DNA of 64,000 nucleotides. It comes from Montifringilla adamsi. Its lineage: Eukaryota > Chordata > Aves > Passeriformes > Passeridae. The stretch covers positions 562,345 through 626,344 of the forward strand of contig JAGGNK010012003.1 of assembly GCA_017590115.1 (NCBI GenBank). The letters run 5' to 3'. Position 1 is the stretch's first letter. Each line of letters opens with the position of its first letter. The notes beneath the pieces were generated by a model. The model was not told the DNA's origin. It saw only the letters and a program-made list of their open reading frames with translations, and searched no databases. The translations under genes and the position numbers were made by a program. Below are positions 15,501 to 27,500 of the stretch, in pieces.

Positions 15501-18500
15501 GTGGGTCATAGGGCAGTTGAGTGAGCAAACAGAGGTCCAGGCAGCTGGAAGCTCTTTAGGCCCTCTGTGCCAATGGTGTGAGCATTGCTCATCAACCTCT
15601 GCTCCTCAGTCATCAGCCTCTGCCCAACCTCTGCTCCTGAGCCATCAGCCTCTGCCCAACCTCTGCTCCTGAGCCATCAGCCTCTGCTCAACCTCTGTTC
15701 ACTCCTCAAACTGTGCCTGAAACCACCTCCCCACCGAGCCCAAGCAAAGCACTGCTTGCTTTAACCCCAGCCCCTCTCCTCTGTTAGGCAATTTCAGAAG
15801 TTGCTGGGAAAAGCCATGATCCCCCTTTAACACTGAATTCCAGCCATCAAAGCTCTCAGCATCTTCCCAGAGAAGCTGAAGGTCTCTGTACGGGTTCTGT
15901 GGCACTGCAGCTTTCTCTAGGCAAGAGAGAAAGGCAAATCACTGTGATGCTGTCAGCAAGGAGAGCCAGAAGAATTTGTTTATTTGAATTGCACAGATGA
16001 TTCAGAAAACAAATGGGTGCTATAAATACAAAGCTATACTTGGAAAGAGTTCTTCTCATGCTTGGGAAAGGCAGGGGCAGCTCTGGAGGAAATCTCTCTA
16101 GGACACAGTGAGGTCTGAATGAGCAGAGGGTTAAAGTAAAATACAATGGCTGCCTTGCCAGCAAAATCTGAGTGATTTTAATAAAGGGATTTCTGTCTAT
16201 TAACCTCGCCAGCACAACATGGAAACACAGAGTCCCAGAATGTAAGGAAAAAAATGGTGAAGGAACTAACAGACTATTCCTAAAAGTGGTAAATAGGGAC
16301 AGCTCCAGTGAAAGAGCAATGTCCTTGGGGTAGAGAGGTAAATTCAGGTACCTGGACAAGATGGCAACATCCTCTGGTGAAGAACTTTCCAAAACCCACC
16401 TGCCACCAGCTCAGGCATCATGTATTCACACTCTCCTCAAAGCAGAGTGCAAAGTGATCTGTGGCATATTTTAGTGGGATCAAGGGCAGGAAGAGCAAAG
16501 AGGGCCCAGTGAAAGGGAGACTGGCCAGGTCCCAGCTGATGGAACACTGAAAGATGCCGTAGGTTATTTCCAGAGCTGTGGCAGTTTCTCCAATGTCATG
16601 TCCCACAGCCTGGCACTGAGTTGGAGCAGTGAAGTGAACACTGCCCTGGTTCTGTTTCCACAGCAGCACCAGCCCAGGGGGGCACCCAGAGAAGTTTGCA
16701 GATGTTGTACCTGACAGCAGTGTAGAGGGAGATGTGGTTGGCATGGCCACTCACTCCTCCTGCATCAAACGTCACCACCTGCAATAAACACACACACAAC
16801 AAGAAGCATTTAGGAGCAGGAGGAGGAGCCTGTGCAGTTCCCAAATTTGACATCCAAGCCCTGTCCCAGCCCATTGTGTCTAATGAGTTGTTTATGTGTT
16901 GCACAATGAGGCCTTGTGTGTGGACTCCTCATGCCACAGAGACACAACCAACCAAACAAGGCACTCTGGAACCAGATGACTGCACAGCCCAACAACAGAA
17001 AGATGACCAAGATCATGTCCCCACTGGCAGGATGCACTTGTTACTTATTACCAGGGCAAAAGGTCACTTTCAAAGTGATCTGTTGCAAATGTGTTCCTGA
17101 CCCGAGAGGTCCAGCTCTATGAATCACTCTCTCCTGGACCTGAGAACATCCTCCGGTGCCTGTGGATGACAGGGTGAAGCCATGGTTTGAATCATTGATG
17201 CAACATGGGCCACACAAGCATGTATGACTGTCCTGGCTCTGACAGGAGAAGAAGCCTTTTTAAACAATCTGAATGCACTTTTGTACAACCAAATCAGGCT
17301 TTTCACTGAATTAGACTGTATTGTTAATTGCTTCTCTGCAGGGAGAAATGGGAACTCCAAAATTCAGAAGTAATGTGTGCACAGAGCACCGACCAGGCAC
17401 TGTCCAGAACACAGAAGACCCCAGGCTCCCTGCCCCCAGACCCACCAACAGTGTCAGGGCTGAGGCATCACCCTGGGGACCCCCTCCCTCTGTGGGGCTG
17501 TGCAATGGGCACTTAAAGGCTCCCAGTCCCAACCAAGCAGCCAAAGTGGCAGCACAGAGTGTGGAGTGGACAGGGAATGTGTACCCATCCTCTCTGCAGG
17601 GAGTGAAAGTGACAGTCCCTGCACAGTGCAAAGCTCAGTGCTTGCTCTGGGAGGGGCCCAGCAGCAGAGCTCTCCACAGCTCCCTTCTCTGGGAGCAGGA
17701 AGAAATCATCAACTCCCACGTTTCAGGCAATGTTTGCTTCCTTGCCAGCTTGTTCTCTCTTCAGGGAAGGAAATGCTGCAGCATTGCTCACTCACAGCAC
17801 CTCCCTTCCCAAAATCTCTTTTATATGCAGGGCCTAGGGCACTGGTTTAGAGATCAGGGGAAGATCAAAAGCCACCGTGCCCATCCTGCAACTTGCTCCT
17901 CCAGCAGGAGAGGCCCTCTCAGCCAGGGGAAACGGAGTCAAGAGGGAGAGGAAACACAAAGGCAGTGATAAGAAATACCCCACAAACTTCACACAAGCCT
18001 GCTTATAAACCCACCTACCCAGGACAAGCCCACAGTCAGACTTTGCACTTTGCCCAGTGGCCAGCAAGCACCAGGTTGTTCTTTGCTGGCAGGAACTGGT
18101 GGGAGCAAAATTGGTTTCATTCACATACAAAGAAACATTTTTTGGTCAACCCCTATTTCATAAGGAGAAGAAGGATGTGTTTAACTTTGGCTGCTGCTGC
18201 TGCACATGAGCACTGGCAGAGAGCTCTGCAGGGCCATGGGGCTGAGCTCTCCCTGTGGATATCAGCTTGTAGAGGAGCTCATCATGAAATTCAGCACAGT
18301 TCAGGGTGAGCACAGCACCCTGGACTTTACAGATAAGAAAAAAACACACTCTGAAGTCACTCCTACTTAGAGTGGTACTTCCCTAAGATGACAACATACC
18401 CCACTCACTGCAGGCAGAATAAATTCCTGTTCAGGTGAATAACAGTGTGAGTCTGATAAGGGCTGGACTTGCACTAAACCTTTTTATCAATGGGGACAGA

Positions 18501-21500
18501 GACAGGGTTTGTCTCTTCTGCCTGCCCCCTGATTTTTTTGTAACCTGTACAAACAGAACATTTTTAAAAGCAGCACCCTGCTGTCAAACATGGATGAAAT
18601 TAGCCAATGGGCTGTAAAGTCTTTTGAAACATGCATGTGCACATACATATAAATACAATTGCATTATTCCTGTTTCCTTAGGAAATCAGACTAAAAACCC
18701 CAGACAAGCCAAAACACACATTTTTTTCTTCTGTGGAGGTTACAAGAGAACAAACCAGAAGACTGAGATAAGAGACTTCAGTGAGCAGACTAAATAAACT
18801 AATCATTGTTTTTACAAAACTGGCTCGGGCCAACTGTGGGAGCAACAAAGCTGGGTTAGGAAATATTCTTGACATGGGAATTATCTGTTCAGAAACACCT
18901 TTGGAGGTTTTCCTTCTCCACATCTGTTTTGAAACTGAAGCTGCTGAGCTTATGTAACGTCTGAACGAGCTGAAGACACTACAGAGAGCCCATTTTCAAT
19001 TGCTGTAGTCCAGTTTACTGTTATTGTTTACTGAATTGCCTGTCTCTTCAAATAAAGGAATTTTTAAGTACAATTCCCAAGGTATCTGCACAGTGACTTG
19101 GCCAAGGTGGCATTGCCTTTGTCTGATCCCTCTCAGCACACATCTAGCTCTGGGACAGCAGCGATGTCCCACCCTAAATATATCATATATCATCTAAATA
19201 TCTATATAAGTAATCAGAGCTCTGATTCTACAGCACCACTGTGCTGCTCATGACTTAAAGCAGGCAGCAATCACATGTAAATCAATTCCTCTGGCTTCAG
19301 GGATTCATTTCATTGATAAGGAATTTGAATTTCTTTCTCACATGCTGAAGATATTTTCACACGGGAGCATTTGCTCCTTCCACACAGTGCAGCTCCTGCT
19401 GTGCTGGATTTTAACTCCCAACCTGAACCAGGATGATGATGAAATCAAGCAAACAATCAGGACAGGATGAGAAAACCTGAATATCTTGAAAGTGTCTGGC
19501 TTAAAAACAGGCTTAGCCAGTTCTGGGAGCGAAAGGCTGGGATAGTAAATATACTTCATGTGGAAATTATTGCTCAATGAAATCTTTAGGGCAAGAGGGA
19601 GTTCCCTCCCCACACCTGTTCTGAAATGGGAGCTGCTGCTGTTGCTGGTTTTTCTTCTGGGTGACCTTGGTATTCAGGAAATGGAGCTTTCACTGGTGGA
19701 AGCCAGAGCAGCTGCCAAGACAAACAGGTCCAGAAATCCCTTCCGGAGAGGGGAGAGCACAGAGGAAATTACTCAATTACCAGCAGAAGAGAAAACTCCT
19801 GAGAGGTCTGGAGTCCATGATCCCTCCTCACACCTCAAAGCTGAGGTTCTCCTCCTCCTCTGGTGTCACACAGTGCTTCAAACACAGCACACGTCTGCTG
19901 TGGAGACACAAAGGTCTCTGCTTTTTAACAAGAGCCATCCCTTAAAATGCCACAGCAAGCAACTCCACTTCTCATGGCCTCCCCGAGCATCTCTCCTTGC
20001 ACTCCCAGAGCCCAGGGAGATACCAACTGTCTCTGAGTTCCTTCTGAGTTTGGAGACGTCTTTTGTGTCTGATTTAGGAGCAACAAGAGGCTGCCTGGAG
20101 TTCACACAATACTGTGTAACTTCTTTTTTTACACACTAAACACTTTCTAATCTGGATCAAGACAGAGCAGCCTTGGCTGCCTCTCCCTGCAACACTGGCT
20201 TTTGCTTGGAAATCCAGCAGGCAGGAAATAATTCCCAAAGTCTATAAATTAGTTTTGGCTTTGAGTACATCAACCATTAATTTCTGTGTCTACACTATTT
20301 AATGTAGAGCTTGGATGAAATATGTCCCTGTTGCTCCCAAAAAGACTGAGCTACTCCTAGACTTCCAGGGCAATTGAACAAATGAGTAACCATGTAATGG
20401 AAGGAAACTACACAGAGCATGTGGGACTCCTTGCCTTGCAATCCTTCCTTTCAGACATGCTGGAACTGCAGCCCCTGCTCCACTGCCAGATGGCACACAA
20501 CATGTTCTGCAAATAAAGATAATAAAGATACCACTGTCAATGCTGTGACTACTGGGAGAACTGGGGAAAGTTTTCCCACTGGGATAGCTACAACAATGCA
20601 CCCCCTCCAGTCATGCTGATTCCACTGAGCTGGTCTGAAACTCTGTTAGTTTTTGGCTTTTTCAAGGCTCTTTTAATATGTTCAGCCAATTCTATCAATT
20701 TCAACATTAGTGATAAATTGACTCAGTTTATCTTTCAAGGCAAGGCTGTTGGGTTAGGACAGCAGAGATATCACAGAGAGCAAGCTCTGAAGTTTTAAAT
20801 CGCAGGATGTTTAACAAAGGTACTTAGGTTCTTCTCTCGCTGTTGTTGGCAAATTCAGTCTGCTCCTAAATGAATGGTATTGCAGCACACAGCTGCGACC
20901 TGTGTGATTGCCTGGGACACTTCAAATAATGAACATTTCCAGAGCAGTTCATTACCAGCAGCCCTGGTGCTGCTGCTGTGTCCTGCTGCAGTGATTTGTG
21001 CTGCTGCTGCTCAGGGAGGAGCTGATGGCAATGCAGGGGCTCCCATCCTGGCAGGGCCAGCACCATGCCCAGGAATGTTTCCTGCTCTGCAAACCCCACA
21101 TTTCCCTGCTCAGCTCAGCTCTGTCAGTGGCAGACTCCAGCCTCCCCCAGCACAAACAGCTGGAGTTTAATTCTCCCCGAGGCAAAGATCTAATCCTTCC
21201 TAACCATCCAGAAGAGTGCTGGTATTTTCAGAATTTCTTCTGGGGTTTTGGTGCACTTGTCCCTGCACCCCTGAGAGTCACAAACATGCAATACAAACCC
21301 TCCTGTGTTTGGAGCTTTCAGATTAGATTAAAACCTATCTATCCAGGGGGCCAAAAGGCACAAAAGGAGTCCAGGAAAACTGCATTTGTCTCTGTGCACA
21401 GCAATGAATTTCATGGAAAATTAGCCTCAGAATCAATACAAAGTTGGATGCATGATGCTGGTTTTGTGCTCGTGGGGCTTTCATGCTGCAGGAGATGTGG

Positions 21501-24500
21501 TTTCTTGTTTTGTGAAGTGCTGAAAGGCTTTGAGAGTTTCGTGATTTTGCTGCTAATCAGTGTGTGACAGTGCCATGCCTGATCAAAGCAGGGTTCAACT
21601 GAGAAGAACAGAACACAACCCTTTCCATGCTTAGGCCCTTATTCCTGTTCTGTGGGAAAAAAACCCCAAACTATTCCAGTGCCAGGAAATCTCCCCAGTT
21701 TAATATCCTTCAATCCTGACCTATAACCCTGCTAGTCAAGCTCTCTAACACACATCTGCCAATGGGCTTCAAATCTAAGCCTAAACCTAAGTCTAAAGCC
21801 CAATCTGGCTCTCCATCACAACATGGTTACTTTAAAATACAGAAACCTTTTGAAGAGTTAGAAAAGTGAAATTTTTCATTTTTCACTGGCAAGCAAAGAA
21901 AGCTCTCCTGAGAGAGAAGATACATCCTAACCTTAGAGACTCCAAAGAAAGTTTCCAGAGGGAAAGGCAAAGCCCAGAACACTGGCTCAGGAGTAATGTG
22001 GCAATTGCCTGTGCTGCAGAAAGTGTCACATTACCAGGTTGATGTTCTTGGCTTCTATGTGCTCCAGGACAAGGGTGGCCAGGAGCTGTGTGTCCCACTC
22101 CACAGTAGGATCATCAGGAAGATCCCTGGAAATGAGAAGGGCAATCAGTCACTTCACTGCTGAGAACTTTGTAAAGACCACTCAGGAACAGAGAGATCAT
22201 CTTAATCACAGAATGAAATCAAGATAAATTTATTTACCATATAAAACCAGCTTAAGAGTCTTACAAGCCTGCATACTGGAGGGTTGAAAGAAAAAGAGCA
22301 GTTCCAACACCCTCCTCATGGATTTGTCAAGGTCTCCCTTTCCTCTTACCATCAAGGCAGACTTCGTGACTGCTTTACTTCAAGCAACATCTATTTTGTA
22401 AGTTCTTTTTCTTGATTTACCCCAATTAAAACCTCTTTAAAAACACATTTTTCTGAAAGACTTCCCAATCATAATCTACTGGTGAATTACATTGGGAAGG
22501 TACCAAGCAAACTCCTGCTGTCATTTATTCAGGAATAATCCACTAACCACAACCAGAGGACAGCAGAGTTGTAATTATATGGTTGGATTTGATAGTAGCT
22601 GTTCATGTGTTTATTTTGTGCTTTGCATACCCAGCTGGCATGCAGAGCATACTGTGACTGAACTCCCTGCCTGGGTATTTTGGATTGAGGGCTCTAGGGG
22701 CAGGGACCATGAGCCAAATAGCACCAGACAGCCAAGAGAACATTCCTTATTTACACAACTGAGAGCTGAATGTGACCCCCCAGTCATTATGTTTGAATGA
22801 TGCCAAGAAAACATTGCTCACAAAGTTGCAAAGGTTATTAGAAACAATAGGATAACACACAGCTGCTAAAACACAATAATGACATGTTAAACTGGTCTTT
22901 TTCTCAGACCTTTTCCCTGCTCTGGAAGTCTGATAATCACTGTGAGGAGGTTCAGCAGCAAAATGACTACACAGCATTCTCCCACAGACCCAGGGGCTGG
23001 AGCTGAACCTCTCCAGCTGTTTGCAGCAGAGAGCAGGAGCCTCATCCCAGCCCTGCTCAGGCCTTGCTCCCTCCCTGCCTGCAGGGACAGCAACATCTGC
23101 AACAAAACTACAGGGAAATGTCTCCTTGGCACATCCCAAAATAAACCTCAGCCTGGGTCTTCTTCAGGAGAGATCTCCTGGCCACAGATTTTCCCACTGC
23201 TGTTAACAGTAGTTGAAGAGCTTTATGTCCAAACTGACCATTAGATTTTTTGTTGTGTTACGTGTTCCTGTTCAGCTCAGGCAATAATAATGTGAATTAG
23301 AAATCCCAGCACAAGGGAAGGAGTTCCTACACCAGGATGCACATTCCAGCTCTGGCCCCTCTAGCAGCACTACAGCAACAGAAAGTTTTGTGTTGTTGGC
23401 AATTCCCTCTGGTACAGACAGCATCTCTGCCTGATGGACACCAGACATCTGAATTTCAGCTCTGGAAGGATGCCCTGGTGCATCTGGTGGCTGCCTCATC
23501 AGCTTAACAAACCTGCATCTTTCACACGAACTTTCACACCTCCTGTTTGAGGAGGAAGCAGCCCAGGTGACCCTGAAGGTATGACCAGCATGTCACAACA
23601 AGCCTTAGACTGAGCACATTTATAAATATGATTCACCTAAAACATCTCAAGAAACAGCCACACTGAGTCCAAGTGTGACAGTGCTTCAGTTGTTTGAATG
23701 AAACCTTTGAGGTCTGTCAAGCCTTAACCTGATAATATTAAAGCAGCCAATTATCTAACAGGGATTCTTCCACTGATCACTTACAGTTCAAATATCATTT
23801 CCCTTTTTGGACAGGGCTTAAATGGAGGAAGTGAAGACTCCCATTAAAACAGGAAGGGTGCTCCAACAGTGAGAGGTCAGGAAAAAAAAGTAGGGCTTGG
23901 AATTTATGATGTCCAGGAGGCTTTGGTGTCATAGCCACCGCACTCAGCTTTATTGGGCTGTTTCCAAAAAGGCTGCTGGGTAGTGGAGCAGGTTTTAACT
24001 AGTTTAGACAGATAAAGATCATCCTCGTCAATGGAAATGAACAGCTGGAGGCAACGGTTTAGAATCCCTGGAAACAAAACAATCTGAAGGCATGAGCAAA
24101 TTAACTCCATCAACACTGAACTGATTGAGCAGGAATATTCGACCCAAAATTCTGCTTTTACCCAGTTCCTGCTGGTCGTAGAGAGACTGCTTACTGCCAG
24201 CAAGGAAAAGGAAATATTCTTCTTGCATCATATTTGTCAGGTACAGAAGAGAAGCTGATCTAGCCAAACAAGAGACACATGCACAGAAGCACATTCCTAA
24301 CTCATTAATAGCCACCATGGCCCATGGAAGTGTTCCAGCTCATTCTGCAAACACAAAAACTTACACACCGCTAACTGACAAACCCAGAGGCACCCAGGGA
24401 AGTCAGCAGGACTGGCAATAAATACATTCATTTAGACTGCTCCAGGAAGTGACTTTTCTTTTATGGTAAGAGTCTGTATAATACTTTATGAAGTTGGAAA

Positions 24501-27500
24501 CGTGTTCCCACGATAGTAAGGGACCCACAGAAAACATGGGATCAGTAATTTTCTGCCTGTTCTCTGGATATCAGTAATTGGGTACAGTAAGGATGAAAAG
24601 GTGATGAAGAGAACTGAGTTCATACACAGGACAGGCTTACACAAGGTCTCCACATGCCCAGAGAACTCTGAAGGGACATCAGACTTCGAAAACTGCTCAC
24701 AAAATCATATACGAAAACAGTGTTTTTCCTAATATCATAAACAGGTTCTGCCCAAACCTGAAAAATCCCCCGAGGTGCTGCACTATTAAAATAAGCTGCA
24801 ATCATGGCTTTTACCTTCAGGACCTTGTATGAGAAACGTTCAGCATTTCAGTGGTTAACTGCACACTGCCTTTCTGGCTAAGGCTGATGATGCCTTTGAG
24901 CTCAAGGTCGAAGGGCTGAGATAAAGGATGATAAAGGAGTGAAAATTAGCACATTCCCGGGAGCAGACTGGAGCTCCTCCCAGGAGACACAGTTCCCCTC
25001 CCTGTCCTCTGCCCCAGAGAGCTCCTTGTTGCTGCTGTCAGTCACTGCCACACACCAAGACATAAATCCTGCACCAGAGGCCTCCCAGGTCACGCTGCTG
25101 GAGGGGGCTGTGGGAAGGGCACAGGGCTTTGGGCACTTGGCCATATTTCCATCGAACTATTATGGTCTGGAAGGGATGTTTATGGGATTCCACGTGTCTG
25201 ATATTGAATGAAGGTAGTTGTTTGGATGCTGGGAAAAATGGGGAGATGAATAGGAGGAAAAAATATTTTTACTGGAATAAGGCTTCAGAAGAGTTGTTTT
25301 CCCAGGAATTTTCAGTGAAACTCATGCTGTGCACTGTACAGGGAATTTACAGCTGTGCCAGGGGATCTGCAGCCTCCAGAGAGGGAAATGGAGAATTATG
25401 CTGCAGTGTGGAGAAGGGTCTGTCTCTGCTCACTATTTCAGCAGTCACAGGAAACATCAAGTTCAGAAAACAAAATCCTGCACCTTCCTGTCTATCCATC
25501 CACTGGCAGCAAGAACCAGACAGCACCCCTGGCTTTCTCCACCTCACTCTTTGCTTTCCTCCCTGCCAAGCTGAGCAGACACTGGCATCTGCAGCTGCCC
25601 TTTCCAAGGTTTGCCCAGGAAGGACGCAGTGGATGTCCTGGATATCCTGAAGCTCCCTTGTGGGGATCTACAAGTGCTCAGAGCAGATCACATCAGCCTA
25701 AGGCACCATCCCACCTTGTGCAGGTTTGGCCCAGCAGCCTCACAGCTGAGAAGAGAGATGTCCAAAATCATCACCAATCATTTCTGCCTGGTGCCAGCTC
25801 CTCTCCAGGGCTCTCCTCTGCCTGCCCTGGGCTGGAGCTGCTCTCCCACCTCAGCCTGGAACACTCTGCACTTTGCCAGCCCTGCTGGCCCTGCCAGCAG
25901 CCGGCACAGTTTTGTAGGCTCATCTTTCTAGGAACATTTGTGCTCAAGATGACCAGATTCCTGTCATTTGGGAGGTCACTTTTGGCCAAGGTGGAGATTT
26001 CAAAGCCTTCACAGATATATATTGCCAAGTTATACCCTCCTTACATGACAGACTGCTCAATCCCTGTCCAATTTTCCACTGCTCATCTTCCACAGAGCTT
26101 TGAGCAGCAGCCAGGGCGTTCAGATGGCCAATCCTCTCCTGAAGCCTTCCGTGTAATTTATTCTCCTCATGAACTAAGCTCTCATGACTGCTCTAAAGGT
26201 TAAGTTAAACCCAACAGCTGGTCTGTGTGATGGCCACGTGGCTCCACAAACAGCAAATGGGCTGTGGGATAACCTTGAGACCTGACCCTCTGTGAGCTGG
26301 GAAATCCCCAGGCCCTGGGGGCCTCTGGTTACCCCAGAGTCACCCCATGGGGACCAGCAGGGACCTCTGTGCTGTGACATGAAACCTTTGTGGGTGGCTT
26401 TTACAGGGAGCAGGCAATGGAGTGACTTCTTGCAGATGTTAAGGTCCAGGTCCCTATTTACACATTCCAAGACACCAGTGCCAAACTTTCAAGGTGCCCA
26501 TGTGATTTTCCATCCCACTACACACCAAAGGGTCAGAATGAAAGAGCTTTCCATTTCTTATTGCCTTTTTATCCTGCAACACAACCGTAATCAGTCCAAG
26601 GCTAGGGACCAGGAAACTTTTTGGCATAACTTCTCCTCCTTATCCCCATTTTACATTAAATCAGCCCAAAGGTCAGTGGGCTGATGGTGGAAGCAGGTGA
26701 GCTGCTGTGCACGAGGCTCCCAGCTGGGAACAATGACCACAATGTGTGTGTTGGAACAAAGGATGCCCTTTGTATAAAGTTATAACTGTATGTAATGAAC
26801 ATCTGGGCAATGAAACTGGATCAAGAAGCAAAAGATCCCACAGAACAAAATGAGGTGAGTGCACAATTAGTGAAAAAGCCATGTGATGACTAGAGGCAAT
26901 CAGTGACCTTTATATCACAGCTTCAAAGTAATTGAAAAAAATGTGTAAACAGAAATTATTTCATGCTCTCCAAAGTAGAGCAGAGAATTTTATTTTTGAG
27001 ATTATGCTAAGATAAGCTAAGACCAGCTAGCCCTAGGTCTTGAAGCACAGCCTCTAAATCCTGACTTTTATAACTATTTATAAATTCCTCTTCCTATAAT
27101 GGGCAATTACAGACAGGAGGGAATTATTGCTGTTAGGCTGCATGTACATCTCTGATTCAATTGAAAATAGCCCACTTAGATAAATGATCAGCATCTTGCA
27201 AAATCATGTTCTACAGAGAACAGATGCCGTGTGCTTATTGGAATGTAACAACCTCCAATTTGGGAGAGAAATGGACTCGAGCAGGATGCCAGCTGTCAAA
27301 TGAAAAGCCACCTACGACAGGGAAGCTCAAGAAATTTTTAAACCAGCAGCATCCTCCCTCTCCTTATAGTAAAGAAATACTGATTATTCTGATAGTTGTA
27401 TTTTAAGACTGGAAATAATAATCTCAGGATTTGGTGTAGGTAGAGGGTAAAGGAAGTGGGGAAGATGTAATGACAGTAAAGTACTCTGGGAGAGCTCTGC

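Larger units (their letters stand above)
9151..16710 (-). other. PIGL: PIGL intron 4
   Basis: About 7.6 kb. It holds a MIR-like SINE relic (15.28-15.41 kb), a 32-bp tandem repeat (15.59-15.70 kb), a (GA)n run near 11.09 kb and a long - strand open frame at 12185-12985 that I do not consider a supported gene. Confidence 0.8.
16779..22034 (-). other. PIGL: PIGL intron 3
   Basis: About 5.3 kb. It contains a pair of diverged homologous segments (about 18.74-18.95 and 19.43-19.64 kb), listed separately. No coding exon is recognised. Confidence 0.8.

Noticed and set aside
17321..17968. 215-codon + strand frame in PIGL intron 3
   Set aside because: No domain, biased Ser/Pro/Gln composition typical of C-rich intron strands, with overlapping open frames in other phases.
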